Positions 7,897-16,839 are shown, counted from the first letter of the stretch. The stretch is DNA of 35,073 bases from Syntrophomonadaceae bacterium (GCA_018333865.1 JAGXSE010000048.1:1-35073), one strand, 5' to 3'. A program made the numbers and translations. The notes: a model not told the origin generated them from the letters alone.

Positions 7897-9738
7897 CTAA
7901 GGTTGGCAGCATTCATTTTTCTTAACCATCCCTGCAGCACTATAGATTAAGCTGACCTTATTTAGTCTTGGGCTAGTCAGCAAATTACCTGTTTCAAAAA
8001 AAACCCGGTATTGAATGAGCAAGTGATCATTGTGAACAGGGTTAATATCAGATCCGGAAATAGTATAATAATCATCTGTTGAAAATGGACCATGCCAATT
8101 TGCTGCTTCTAATTCTTCAAGATTATTGCCTGATCTTACTTGAAAACGTAAAAAGGTATTTTCCGGCACCAGCCCCTCCCAGCTCAAACCTGTCAGCTTC
8201 ATATTTTCTTTTTTAGATATAACTGGAGAAATAAAAACTCCGGCAGACTGATGCTTTGGATTATTAATCCATAAGCCAATTTGATTGTCAAAAACAGCAG
8301 GAACTAAAATATCTTTATATTTATCTCCATTGATATCTTCAGCATAAACAAAAGTAGCCCCTTTGAAATTTTCCCCGATGATAAATCTTGTAAACCGACC
8401 ATTTCCTTTGTTTTGCCACCAGGCTATTTTATCCGCATATACAGCTGCCGCAATAATATCTTTTTTGCCGTCTTGATTTAGATCGGCGCTGAAAACATTG
8501 GTAGCACCTTCAAACCTGTCATCTACAATAATTTTAGTAAAATTCTGCTCTCCATTATTCTCCCATAAAGCAATTTGGTGCTCATATCTTGCAGCTGCTA
8601 AAATATCAATATCTCCATCGTTATCCATATCCGTCGCATGGACTGATCGCGGCCCATCAAAATTATCATCAATGACATGCTCAATAAATTCTTTTCCTTC
8701 TCCCTTATTTTCCCACCAGAAGACTTTATCTGCAAAACGAGCTGTGCCCAAAACATCAAGATCTCCGTCTCGATCAACATCTGCTGCGTGGACAGATCTT
8801 GCCCCGTTAAATTTATTTCCAATAACTATTCGCGGACTAAACACTCCTCCTCCCTGATTTCTCCACCAGGCAATCTGATCGACAGATTCCGCTGCCGCTA
8901 AAATATCCATATAGCCGTCATTATCAAGATCAGCGCTGTATGTAAAAATAGCACCATTGAAATTGTTATCGATAATTTTTCTGGCGCTGAAAGTCCCGTT
9001 TTGATTATTCCTCCACCATGCAATCTGATCATCATAAAGTGAAGCGCCAATTACATCTTTATAGCCGTCATTATCAACATCAACGCCATGAACGGAAAAA
9101 GCGCCTTTAAAATTGCTGTCGATAATAAATTCTGTAAAACTAACTTTTCCTGTTTCAAGGTTAATTCCTTCATTTTTCCACCAGGCAATCCGATGGGCTT
9201 GCCTGGCTGCGCCTAAAATATCAATTTTACCGTCTTGGTCAATATCAACAGCATGCACAGACCGGGCGCTTAAAAAGTTATCTGCAACTATATTCTTTGC
9301 AAAGTTTATTAAAGTCGTTTTTAATTTTAACTCATTTTCTCCATTGTTGAGCAGTATCAGATTTTCATAAGTGCCATCACTAAAATCAGTAAAAACTTGA
9401 TACATTTCAGCAATTTCTGTACCACAACAGGCATTTTCTGCTGTTATTCCGATTTGATTATCTGTAATAAAATACTCCGCATCTATTATTGAATTTACAA
9501 TTGCCATGGAAGAAGCCGATAATCTGCCATTGATATCAAAAGGGACCAGTAAAATCACTGCTGCGATAACGAAAGCAAGTGTCGTTAATCCCACTACCCC
9601 AAAGAACCATTTGCTCCGGAGACATTTGGTTGGCCGTCGGGCATTTAAATGAGGAGCTTCCGCCAGCTGTTCTTTGCTATAATTCGCACTGGAATGCAAC
9701 TCTCCGTGTTTGAGCCGCAGTTTTGGCTGCATGACCAT
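7897..9738 (-). CDS. Membrane-anchored VCBS/FG-GAP seven-repeat propeller protein
   Basis: A predicted extracellular protein of 613 aa with one N-terminal membrane segment (about residues 44-66) after a charged cytoplasmic stretch, i.e. a type II or uncleaved signal anchor. Seven consecutive VCBS repeats follow. Each has a Ca2+-loop signature such as DIDQDGKIDIL, DVDNDGYKDVI or DMDNDGDIDIL and ends in an IAWWKNEG-like strand, which suggests one closed seven-bladed beta-propeller. A beta-rich C-terminal domain comes after (about 490-605). Two Cys-Cys pairs (ENACCGT and the terminal NECCQP) bracket the ectodomain. The start ATG 9738 has GAGG seven bases upstream. The gene is visibly more AT-rich than its neighbours. 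The ligand is unknown; adhesion or surface binding is only a guess. Confidence 0.85.
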   Translation of the reverse strand: MVMQPKLRLKHGELHSSANYSKEQLAEAPHLNARRPTKCLRSKWFFGVVGLTTLAFVIAAVILLVPFDINGRLSASSMAIVNSIIDAEYFITDNQIGITAENACCGTEIAEMYQVFTDFSDGTYENLILLNNGENELKLKTTLINFAKNIVADNFLSARSVHAVDIDQDGKIDILGAARQAHRIAWWKNEGINLETGKVSFTEFIIDSNFKGAFSVHGVDVDNDGYKDVIGASLYDDQIAWWRNNQNGTFSARKIIDNNFNGAIFTYSADLDNDGYMDILAAAESVDQIAWWRNQGGGVFSPRIVIGNKFNGARSVHAADVDRDGDLDVLGTARFADKVFWWENKGEGKEFIEHVIDDNFDGPRSVHATDMDNDGDIDILAAARYEHQIALWENNGEQNFTKIIVDDRFEGATNVFSADLNQDGKKDIIAAAVYADKIAWWQNKGNGRFTRFIIGENFKGATFVYAEDINGDKYKDILVPAVFDNQIGLWINNPKHQSAGVFISPVISKKENMKLTGLSWEGLVPENTFLRFQVRSGNNLEELEAANWHGPFSTDDYYTISGSDINPVHNDHLLIQYRVFFETGNLLTSPRLNKVSLIYSAAGMVKKNECCQP

Positions 9739-10042
9739 GGTAAAACCTCATTTCAATTTGCGCTAATTTTTCTGCATAGCGGATTATTCCTGCATTTACT
9801 CTATTTTATCTTATTTTACTTGAACTTTCGAGTGTTTTAGCAGATCTTGGTTACAAATTCAGGCTACTTTAAATCCATATCAATTTTAACAAATTGTATT
9901 TTAGAGGCATATGTCATATACTTGGAGTAAGCAATATTTGGAATAACAGAATATCGTCATTAAGACCGGGGTCGGCTTTGGCTGTTGCCTGGCGATGATC
10001 ATTTCCTGGAGTCTTCGATAATTAATTTTTCTAGAGGAGTTG
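9739..10042. other. Divergent intergenic region, no gene recognised
   Basis: About 300 AT-rich bases separate the VCBS gene and spo0M. A weak candidate promoter for spo0M is TTGTAT (9894-9899) and TATACT (9917-9922) with a 17-base spacer. No RNA gene or repeat is evident. Confidence 0.5.
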
Positions 10043-10810
10043 ATGAGGTTGTTTCGCAAGGTGTTAACCGGTATCGGGATTGGGAGTGCCAGAGTTGATC
10101 TGGTGCTGGCCAAATCAAAGTTTGCCGCCGGCGAAAGGATCACCGGGGAACTGCAGATTAAAGGAGGTATTCTGGACCAGAAGGTAGACCAGGTCTATCT
10201 GAAGCTGGTGCTGACCTCCAGCTTCAGGAAAGACAAACAGGTGCAGCAGGTGACCAGGGAGTTTGACCACGAAACACTCGCCGCCGGCTTTGAGATCGCG
10301 GCCGGCGGGCAAATGCAGCCGATTCCGGTCAGCTATACCTTGCCCGAGGATATCCCTGTCAGCACCTTCTCGACAAAATACTATCTGGTTACCGGGCTGG
10401 ACGTGGCGATGGCCGTAGACCCGAAGGACAACGATCTGATCGAGGTGCTGCCGGGGTGCAGACAGGCCATTGTGATGCAGGCAATTGAAAAAGAGCTGGG
10501 GTTCAGGCGCAAGCAGCGCACCGGTGAATATAACGGCCGGGTTCAGGAATTTGAATACTATCCGACCAGCTTTATGCGTGGGAAGCTGGATGAACTGGAA
10601 GTCGTCTACCTGCCGCAGCGTGACGGCGTAAGGCTATATCTGCAGATCGACAAGAAGGCCCGGGGCCTGATCGGCCTGCTGGCCAGTGACTGGGATCTGG
10701 ATGAGCGCCATGTATCTGTGCTAATTCCCAATGGGCAAATTACGGCCCCGGCAGAGGTGGCTTCCCGCCTGGCTGATCTCCTCGAAAGGGAATATCGCAA
10801 GATTTTTTAG
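10043..10810 (+). CDS. spo0M: Spo0M-family sporulation-control protein
   Basis: A cytoplasmic arrestin-like beta-sandwich protein of 255 aa, matching the usual Spo0M length of about 258. Recognisable features are the opening GIGSARVDLVLAKSKFAAGE, HTGLD-like VTGLDVAMAVDPKD, and the late FEYYPTSFMRGKLDELEVVY block shared with B. subtilis Spo0M. In Bacillus, loss of Spo0M affects entry into sporulation, although the biochemical role is unclear. Start choice is uncertain: GAGGAG (10034-10039) is too close to ATG 10043 and better spaced (nine bases) for TTG 10049. The gene stands alone, divergent from the VCBS gene, and is followed at once by inverted-repeat element B. It supports a sporulating lineage but does not prove it. 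Confidence 0.88.
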   Translation: MRLFRKVLTGIGIGSARVDLVLAKSKFAAGERITGELQIKGGILDQKVDQVYLKLVLTSSFRKDKQVQQVTREFDHETLAAGFEIAAGGQMQPIPVSYTLPEDIPVSTFSTKYYLVTGLDVAMAVDPKDNDLIEVLPGCRQAIVMQAIEKELGFRRKQRTGEYNGRVQEFEYYPTSFMRGKLDELEVVYLPQRDGVRLYLQIDKKARGLIGLLASDWDLDERHVSVLIPNGQITAPAEVASRLADLLEREYRKIF

Positions 10811-10847
10811 TGGCTATTGCCGTTGCCGCCGAACCAGAATTATGGGT

Positions 10848-11019
10848 GAATTATGGGGACACCATACCGAATTATGGGCTAGAAGTTAGACCCCCTTTTC
10901 TTTTCGGGGGTCTTTGGGGCTGGGTTTTATGCGGTCACAAATACTATCTCAATATCGTTTCAAAGCTTGTTCGAAAGCTCTCGTCTGCTAAACAATTTAG
11001 TACGGTGTCCCCTTAATTC
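10848..11019. repeat. Element B: 172-bp inverted-repeat element
   Basis: The left end GAATTATGGGGACACC and the right end GGTGTCCCCTTAATTC form imperfect terminal inverted repeats. The left end has GAATTATGGG three times (10837, 10848, 10869). The right end, CTCGTCTGC then AATTTAGTACGGTGTCCCC, matches the right end of element C (18792-18825). It fills the convergent gap between spo0M and the ABC permease and has no coding content I would defend. Confidence 0.6.
10888..10913. terminator. Hairpin inside element B, possible terminator
   Basis: AGACCCCC and GGGGGTCT form an 8-bp stem around a 10-base loop. It lies about 80 bases after the spo0M stop. It lacks a clean T-run on either strand, so termination is only possible. 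Confidence 0.35.
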
Positions 11020-11046
11020 CCTTTAATTCCTAACTGGTTTGTTGGT

Positions 11047-12270
11047 TCACTCGTATCTTAAGGCTTCCATAGGCTTCATATTTGCAGCCCTCCTGGCTGG
11101 ATACAGTCCTCCCAAAATACCAGTGGCAACAGCAACTGCTACTCCGGCAACTAAAACCAGCGGGGATATAATCAGCTCCATATCGGTTATAATAAATCTG
11201 GAAGTGCCAATTTTGATAAAAAGACTTATCAGCACTCCCATTAAAACACCTAAAACTCCGCCTATCAAACTAACAATAGTTGCTTCTATAAGAAATAATG
11301 ATAGAATATCTTTTTTTGTGGCGCCTATTGCCTTCATAATCCCAATTTCACGGGTTCTTTCCATAACTGACATCAGCATGGTATTTACAATTCCCACACA
11401 CCCTACAATCAGTGCAATAAAGGCAATACCAATGACAACAGCTTGTATCAGAAGCGAAACCAACCTGATTTGATCTAGTACTTTTCCGGGAACAACAGCT
11501 GTGGTCAGCCCGCTTACCCCATGGATTTCATCCAGTCTATTTTCGATTTTTTCAGCTAGTTCTCTTGCCTGGCCTAAATCTTCAATCCTTACCAGCATAA
11601 GCATTACATCTTCTGTACCTGTAATTTCTTTTATGGCTTCTTTGCTAAGCAACAAACGATGGCTGACCTCTACCCCTGCAAGGTCATAAGCCATTATGCC
11701 AACTATTGTAAATCCAATCTTTTCGCCGTCTTTATTTTTTATATTTAACTCTTCACCAACTTTTAAATCTGCATTTAACCAACGATTTATATGGTCAAGA
11801 GTTGAAACACTAAGTATTATTTCTCTATTCTCTCCCTCTTTTAGCAATCTCCCTTCTATAATTTCGATAACTCCACCCATAAAATCCTTAAAATCCTTTG
11901 GATTTCCGCCCATTAATTCAACCGGTGCGCTTGTTCCTTTATATTCAACTTCTGCAATTTCAACCATCCAATTAGAGGTAGCTACAACCCCTGCAATTTT
12001 TTCTATCTCTGCTGCAGATTCCTCTGTAAAAGAACCATAAGGAACAAAATCCCGTCCGGGAACCACATGTCCAGGCAATGCTCTGATAATATCCACGGTT
12101 CCGCCGAGCCTTGCACCTACCGCCATTTCCATGCTATGGCTAATAATAATTAAGGAAACTATTGTTGCAATGCCAATTGCAATACTGACGATAGTTAAAA
12201 TTGTACGCGTTTTATATTCTTTAAGACTTGTTTTGGCTAGCTTTATTTTTTTTGTCCATTTCATTGCCAT
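11047..12270 (-). CDS. MacB/FtsX-type ABC transporter permease
   Basis: An inner-membrane permease of 407 aa. The N-terminal membrane helix (about residues 24-46, LTIVSIAIGIATIVSLIII) is followed by a long extracytoplasmic MacB-like domain (about 50-265). Three helices close the protein (about 270-395), with the FtsX signature around VGIVNTMLMSVMERTREIGIMKAIGATKKDI. It pairs with the ATPase at 12293-12964, 22 bases upstream. The start ATG 12270 has GGAG eight bases before it. MacB-type systems are mechanotransmitters or exporters rather than importers. No HlyD-like adaptor is present, as is usual in Firmicutes. The substrate is unknown; see the feo unit for a contextual guess. Confidence 0.9.
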   Translation of the reverse strand: MAMKWTKKIKLAKTSLKEYKTRTILTIVSIAIGIATIVSLIIISHSMEMAVGARLGGTVDIIRALPGHVVPGRDFVPYGSFTEESAAEIEKIAGVVATSNWMVEIAEVEYKGTSAPVELMGGNPKDFKDFMGGVIEIIEGRLLKEGENREIILSVSTLDHINRWLNADLKVGEELNIKNKDGEKIGFTIVGIMAYDLAGVEVSHRLLLSKEAIKEITGTEDVMLMLVRIEDLGQARELAEKIENRLDEIHGVSGLTTAVVPGKVLDQIRLVSLLIQAVVIGIAFIALIVGCVGIVNTMLMSVMERTREIGIMKAIGATKKDILSLFLIEATIVSLIGGVLGVLMGVLISLFIKIGTSRFIITDMELIISPLVLVAGVAVAVATGILGGLYPARRAANMKPMEALRYE

Positions 12271-12292
12271 AATTAACGCTCCTTTTTTATTG

Positions 12293-12964
12293 CTAGTCTA
12301 AAATTTTACCATCTTTTATTTTCACAATCCTATTTGCCATATTGGCAACTGTTGAGTCGTGGGTGGCAAGGATAATTGTCTGTCCTTCTTTATTTAAATT
12401 GATTAATATTTCCATGACCGCAAGGCCTGCTTTGCTGTCAAGATTACCAGTCAGTTCATCACCAATAAGGATTTCCGGGTTATTGCTCAATGCTCTGGCA
12501 ATAGCCACCCGCTGCTGCTCGCCACCACTTAATGCAGAGGGTTTGTGATCCAATCTGTGCTGCATATCTACATTTTTAAGCAGCATTGTTGCCCTTTTAG
12601 ATGCACTGCTGTTTACTCCATCATCCTTCCCGGCAAATAACATCGGCAGCATTACGTTCTCGAACGCACTTAAGGTTGGGATCAAGTTATATGCTTGAAA
12701 TATATATCCTATTTTTTCTTGTCTGATTTTAGCCAGATCGTCATCATTTAACTTGGATGTATCTGCACCATCAATCAAAACCCTTCCACTTGTTGCGGTT
12801 TCAAGACAACCGAGGATATTTAAAAGGGTGGATTTCCCGCAGCCTGACGGACCTTGTAAAGCAATAAACTCTCCTTTTTCTACATGTAGATTGATGACAT
12901 TTAAGACCTTTATTTCAGTGTCATTTATTCTATAAATTTTTGTTAGATTTTCAGCTTGAATCAT
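12293..12964 (-). CDS. LolD/MacB-type ABC transporter ATP-binding protein
   Basis: The cytoplasmic ATPase of the adjacent permease, 223 aa, full length for the family. Walker A is GPSGCGKST (about residues 39-47), the signature is LSGGEQQRVAIARAL, and the H-loop is in ILATHD. The D-loop region reads GDELTGNLDS where the family normally has DEPTGNLDS, a Pro-to-Leu change after the catalytic Glu. The start ATG 12964 has GAGGAG seven bases upstream. The 72-base gap from the preceding gene contains a small stem without a T-run, so read-through from the feo genes is possible. Confidence 0.93.
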   Translation of the reverse strand: MIQAENLTKIYRINDTEIKVLNVINLHVEKGEFIALQGPSGCGKSTLLNILGCLETATSGRVLIDGADTSKLNDDDLAKIRQEKIGYIFQAYNLIPTLSAFENVMLPMLFAGKDDGVNSSASKRATMLLKNVDMQHRLDHKPSALSGGEQQRVAIARALSNNPEILIGDELTGNLDSKAGLAVMEILINLNKEGQTIILATHDSTVANMANRIVKIKDGKILD

Positions 12965-13036
12965 TTTATTTCTCCTCTACTATATTGTCGCAGCTTAACT
13001 TTCAGCTGCCAGCGCCGCCTTTTTGAGTGCCCACCA

Positions 13037-14065
13037 TTAAGATTTAGATCCGTGGAAATTTGATTTTGCTAACCAGGACAGCATTTTCCGGACATTTTTT
13101 GTCATTGCATGAAAAACCATATAAAGCACACTTATTAGGAAAACAAACCAAAAAGTAACCAGGCGCAGGGCTAATGCGGCTGCAATGCCCTGTTCGATGT
13201 CATAGCCCATAGAAACAAACATAAAAGTGTATGCAGCTTCAAAAGAGCCCAATCCACCGGGAAATAAAGGAATCATGGCGATCATGTACGAAAAAAGCGT
13301 TGCTACTGCAACTTCCATTATACTACTCTCGATAGCGAGCGATTGCACAATAATATAAGCTTTTACAACATAGAGTAGCCATATGGCAAAAGCTTGGATA
13401 AGCATGAATAAGCATAACTTGGTGTTTCTCATTAAATTGGCAAAGGTCTGTTGGAGCGAGATGAGAAAAGATTCTGCCTTTAATTTGATGCGCGCGGGAA
13501 TAACAGGGATAGGCCGGATAAAGCTGTTTACCGAATTTGGTTTAATTATAAAAATAACCAGTAACAAAAAAACGACTGCGAATACGACTAGATTTGCCAC
13601 AAAAAAGGCTTTGTTAGCAAAGTAACCTGAATATAGAAACAGAAAAAATATTAACCCGGCAATGTTCAGCAAAATAAAAGTTAAGAGGCTAATGGTTTTC
13701 TGCAGAATCACTATCGAGGTGGCTGTAGTCAGCTCAAGGCCGACATGAGATTTCAACAGGTAAATCCTTGTCAGCTCAGCTCCTGCCTTCATTGCAGGCG
13801 TCACGCTTTCCACAAACGTTCCTGCCATGTTTAGATAAATTAGCTTCCCCCAAGGGATCGATTTTCCGGTCGCTTGGGAAGCAAGTCGCCATTGCCAAAT
13901 AATCAGTGTAATCGTCAGGAGTTGCATTAACGTTGCGACAATGAAGTGTCTTATCTCCATGGCCAAAAGGCAAACCAATATTTCCTGAAAATCGGCTCCC
14001 CTAAGAACCGCCACCATAGCCGCCAATGCCGCTATATACAACAATACCTTTTTATAACTGATCAT
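13037..14065 (-). CDS. UPF0104 / LPG-synthase-TM flippase-like membrane protein
   Basis: A polytopic membrane protein of 342 aa with about eight hydrophobic segments and family hallmarks such as MAGTFVESVTPAMKAGAELTRIYLL and the late MIPLFPGGLGSFEAAY. It belongs to the PF03706 group, which includes the flippase part of MprF and many proteins of unknown substrate. I chose ATG 14065, two bases after the upstream TGA, which implies translational coupling. The longer frame to 14131 would overlap the preceding gene by 64 bases. Its place between a methyltransferase and an ABC system in the feo unit suggests transport or membrane modification linked to metals, by inference only. Confidence 0.82.
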   Translation of the reverse strand: MISYKKVLLYIAALAAMVAVLRGADFQEILVCLLAMEIRHFIVATLMQLLTITLIIWQWRLASQATGKSIPWGKLIYLNMAGTFVESVTPAMKAGAELTRIYLLKSHVGLELTTATSIVILQKTISLLTFILLNIAGLIFFLFLYSGYFANKAFFVANLVVFAVVFLLLVIFIIKPNSVNSFIRPIPVIPARIKLKAESFLISLQQTFANLMRNTKLCLFMLIQAFAIWLLYVVKAYIIVQSLAIESSIMEVAVATLFSYMIAMIPLFPGGLGSFEAAYTFMFVSMGYDIEQGIAAALALRLVTFWFVFLISVLYMVFHAMTKNVRKMLSWLAKSNFHGSKS

Positions 14066-14067
14066 AC

Positions 14068-14601
14068 TCAATATCTGCTTAGAACCATTGTGGGGTACAT
14101 AGCAAGTCCTGCTATTTTTGAGGCCTTCCAATCCGGTTCAAGAACTGTCTTTTGCGCGGACAGGATACCTCGCACAATAATTTGCGCGTGGGGAGCGGCG
14201 TGCTTTTGGATATGCCTGATCACCTTTTCGCGGGGCGTAACCTGCAATGCCACATGCACCAGTGAAAATCCGTCAAGTTCTACTTTTTCTCCCTCGGAGT
14301 GTATAAACGTTATGGCTGGGCACAAATTAAACTTATTTAAAAACTGGTTTCCTTTCTGCACCGCATCCAACTTGTTGTCAATAACAGTGACATCGGCGCC
14401 TGTAAATTTATGTATATAAACTGCTGTAAGCGGGCATGGTCCGCCGCCAATGCATAACACCTTGTCGCTCTTGCGAACGTAGGCAGCTTCGAGTTCCATG
14501 CTGACTCTCTTTTTGTAATACAGGGAAAGCATCTCCAGAATAAAAGGAACGTCCAGTGCGAGTTTCTCGCAAAAACATGTAACGCCCGCTCTAAATTTCA
14601 T
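14068..14601 (-). CDS. Nicotianamine-synthase-like SAM-dependent enzyme
   Basis: A 177-aa Rossmann-fold protein. The SAM loop VLCIGGGPCPLTAVYIH (about residues 48-64) has the GxGPxPLT form typical of nicotianamine synthases, rather than the usual E/DxGxGxG. It is followed by VTVIDNKLDAVQKG, and a later block HVALQVTPREKVIRHIQKH resembles the NAS segment that precedes VVRS. NAS enzymes and bacterial CntL transfer aminobutyrate groups from SAM to build metallophores. Full-length NAS proteins have about 270 residues; most of the N-terminal helical domain is missing here. A plain class I methyltransferase is the alternative. AAGGG at the feoB stop favours ATG 14601; ATG 14607 is only three bases from it. 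It lies directly after feoB. Confidence 0.6.
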   Translation of the reverse strand: MKFRAGVTCFCEKLALDVPFILEMLSLYYKKRVSMELEAAYVRKSDKVLCIGGGPCPLTAVYIHKFTGADVTVIDNKLDAVQKGNQFLNKFNLCPAITFIHSEGEKVELDGFSLVHVALQVTPREKVIRHIQKHAAPHAQIIVRGILSAQKTVLEPDWKASKIAGLAMYPTMVLSRY

Positions 14602-14614
14602 CCACATCAGCCCT

Positions 14615-16375
14615 TTACATTATGAACAAAATCAGGTTGATGGCTTGATTGATCAAACCAGCGAAAAACAAGGCGAATATGATGGTTGAAATGCCTAATG
14701 TAGCTGTGACCCACACGCCGAACTCCCTTATCAACACACCTAAAACTGCCAGGCAGGGTATATAGAACAATGAGACTAGTGAACCAATAAGAAGCTGAAC
14801 GGTGGTCAATTCCATTTCCAGTAAAGGCAATACTGCAAGTTCACGCCTCAGGATACCCAAAATGAGTGAAAGAGCAGCTTCACCTGGCAACCCAAGCCAA
14901 TTTACGACAATAGGTGCCACAAGTTTACTGAAATTCACTAGCACACCGGTTTCAGCTACGAGCGCAGCGATGGCTATGCCGATAAGCATCAGGATTCCGG
15001 CCTCAATCATGAAATGCTTTATGCGCATCAATATTTTTTTGAACAGGGCATGGGGGTTTGGCATCAGGAGGTTGGGCACCTCTATTAAAATAGTGTCGCT
15101 TTGTCCAGGTATGACCCGTTTTAAAAACATGCCACATAAGATAATGGCGCAGAGCGAGATAAAGTATACTAAAACTAGCAGCAAAACGGATCTCTCACCA
15201 AGCAAGGCAAATAAAGCGCCGCTTTGTGAAGCACATGGAACCGCCAAAGCAACTAAAGCGGAAACTATCAGGCGCTGCTTATAGGTTGTGGCGGCGCGAG
15301 TGCCCAGTATTGCAGGTACGGCACAGCCGTAGCCCATCATCATGGGTATAAGGTCGCCTCCCTGTATCCCAAGACGCCTCATTATCCCGTCGGCCAGGAT
15401 GCCGAGTCGAGGCAGATAACCAGTATCCTCAAGAAATGACAACACAATATAAAACAAAAAAACATACGGTAGAATCAGGGCAAATGGCCATTCGATAATT
15501 TTTATCAATATCCCGAAATCACCAATCAGGATGCTGCGAATCATGCCTTCGGGTATAAGCGTTGACACAAGACTTGAAATAAATGGCGCGTAGAAATCAT
15601 TCACCAGAGGGAGAAGAAGAACGGCTCTCAGGCCTCTGCCCCCGCCTACAACTATTCCGATAGAGACAGCCAACACCAAAAAAGCTATGAAAAGACCTGG
15701 GAAAGGCATGATCATGCTGTCACCCAAGCGCTCCCAAAGTGTGGGGTGACGATGCTCCACCTTCTGAACTATACTGATAATCCTGCCTACTTCCTTCCAA
15801 CGCTCCTCGGAGGATAGCACATGCTCTCTCCTGGTTTTACCGGTTTGTGCGGCAGCCGTTAATGCCTTGCTCAAAAGTTCAGTTAACCCTATGTTTCTTA
15901 CGGCTACCGTTGAAATTACCGGGTAACCAAGTTCCTCTTGCAGAGCCAGAACATCTATATATATACCTTTTTGTTCCGCCACATCCATCAAATTCAAGGC
16001 AAAAACCAGCGGGAGGCCCAGTTCTTTAAGCTGAAGGGCAAAATTCAGGTTTCTTTCAAGATTTGTCGCATCCAATACACAGATAACCGCATCCGCACCT
16101 GCATTCAACAACTTCAAGGCTACTTGCTCTGCGATGGAAGTAGCTTCCAGTGAATACATGCCCGGTACGTCCGTTATTACGGCTTGTTTCCCGTGCAGCT
16201 TAGCTTTTCCTGAAGAATATGTGACTGTCGTTCCGGCATAGTTAGAGGCCATAACTTCATGGCCGGTTAATTTGGAGAAGATGACGCTTTTCCCGACATT
16301 AGGGTTGCCGATCAGCAATATTTTGGGGATTTCTCCGGCCCGGGGCATTTCTCCTCGGTTATCATGACTTTGCAA
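14615..16375 (-). CDS. feoB: Ferrous iron transporter FeoB
   Basis: The GTP-gated Fe2+ importer of the cytoplasmic membrane, 586 aa. The G domain shows G1 GNPNVGKS (23-30), the G2 region YAGTTVTYSSG, G3 DVPGMYSL, and G4 as NLMD. Two gate regions with many helices follow, including GYGCAVPAILGTRA and the PCASQSGALFALLG segment. Most FeoB proteins have 650-770 residues, so this is a compact form with short spacer regions and no C-terminal Cys-rich FeoC-like part. The start is TTG 16375: AGGTG inside the end of feoA is eight bases upstream and the TTG comes two bases after the feoA stop. Translation is probably coupled to feoA. Confidence 0.94.
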   Translation of the reverse strand: MQSHDNRGEMPRAGEIPKILLIGNPNVGKSVIFSKLTGHEVMASNYAGTTVTYSSGKAKLHGKQAVITDVPGMYSLEATSIAEQVALKLLNAGADAVICVLDATNLERNLNFALQLKELGLPLVFALNLMDVAEQKGIYIDVLALQEELGYPVISTVAVRNIGLTELLSKALTAAAQTGKTRREHVLSSEERWKEVGRIISIVQKVEHRHPTLWERLGDSMIMPFPGLFIAFLVLAVSIGIVVGGGRGLRAVLLLPLVNDFYAPFISSLVSTLIPEGMIRSILIGDFGILIKIIEWPFALILPYVFLFYIVLSFLEDTGYLPRLGILADGIMRRLGIQGGDLIPMMMGYGCAVPAILGTRAATTYKQRLIVSALVALAVPCASQSGALFALLGERSVLLLVLVYFISLCAIILCGMFLKRVIPGQSDTILIEVPNLLMPNPHALFKKILMRIKHFMIEAGILMLIGIAIAALVAETGVLVNFSKLVAPIVVNWLGLPGEAALSLILGILRRELAVLPLLEMELTTVQLLIGSLVSLFYIPCLAVLGVLIREFGVWVTATLGISTIIFALFFAGLINQAINLILFIM

Positions 16376-16377
16376 TG

Positions 16378-16593
16378 TCAGAACACCTCTTTAACAATGA
16401 TTTGCTTTGCATAGTCATATGAGACGGCAACATCACGCTGTCCAATCCTGAGGACTACTGGCCCCCCCAAAGGCTGCCTGACCAGAACCCGCACGTTCAC
16501 TCCCTTCCTAATACCGAGCGCTTCTAGTATTTTGTGGGCAGGAACCGATTCAATGATACAGCTGGTTGCTTTTTTGATTTTATATAGCAACAT
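16378..16593 (-). CDS. feoA: FeoA SH3-like accessory protein
   Basis: A 71-aa cytoplasmic protein with the FeoA pattern: a mid-protein LGIRKGVNVRVL, then GGPVVLRIGQRDVAVSYDYAKQI. FeoA is needed for FeoB activity and probably binds its G domain. The start ATG 16593 is eight bases after GGGGAGG. It is the first gene of the feo unit and sits just downstream of a Fur-type palindrome. Confidence 0.93.
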   Translation of the reverse strand: MLLYKIKKATSCIIESVPAHKILEALGIRKGVNVRVLVRQPLGGPVVLRIGQRDVAVSYDYAKQIIVKEVF

Positions 16594-16613
16594 TTCACAT
16601 GCCTCCCCTGTGC

Positions 16614-16630
16614 ATGATAATAATTATCAT
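16614..16630 (-). promoter_or_regulatory. Fur box before feoA
   Basis: ATGATAATAATTATCAT is a perfect 17-bp palindrome. It contains the exact 7-1-7 Fur consensus TGATAAT-A-ATTATCA. It lies downstream of the predicted -10 and before the feoA ribosome site, where Fe2+-Fur would block transcription. Confidence 0.88.
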
Positions 16631-16643
16631 TCTCTTATAAGAT

Positions 16644-16672
16644 ATATTATCAATAGATGGCAAATAAATCAA
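16644..16672 (-). promoter_or_regulatory. Predicted feoA promoter
   Basis: On the minus strand TTGATT (16667-16672), a 17-base spacer and TAATAT (16644-16649) form a reasonable SigA promoter. The start would fall at about 16637, so the Fur palindrome overlaps the initial transcribed region. Confidence 0.5.
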
Positions 16673-16839
16673 GACTTTTTATCCCGTTTAATTGGCCCGT
16701 TAATTTGACAAATTATCTGGTGTATTAATGAATTTTAAAGTCAGAAAAATGTCGAAAACAAAAGTATTTAACTTTAATGTCTGAAATTATTGATTTTCTT
16801 GAAGTTTTCGTGTATCATTTTCTAAAAGAGGTGAGTTTA

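Noticed and set aside
10810-11016. 68-aa ORF after spo0M
   Set aside because: It starts at the spo0M stop and lies almost wholly in element B; there is no ribosome site or family likeness.
16777-16839. Upstream start of the DUF4143 ATPase
   Set aside because: There is no ribosome site at 16777, whereas GAGGTGA precedes ATG 16840, where family similarity begins.
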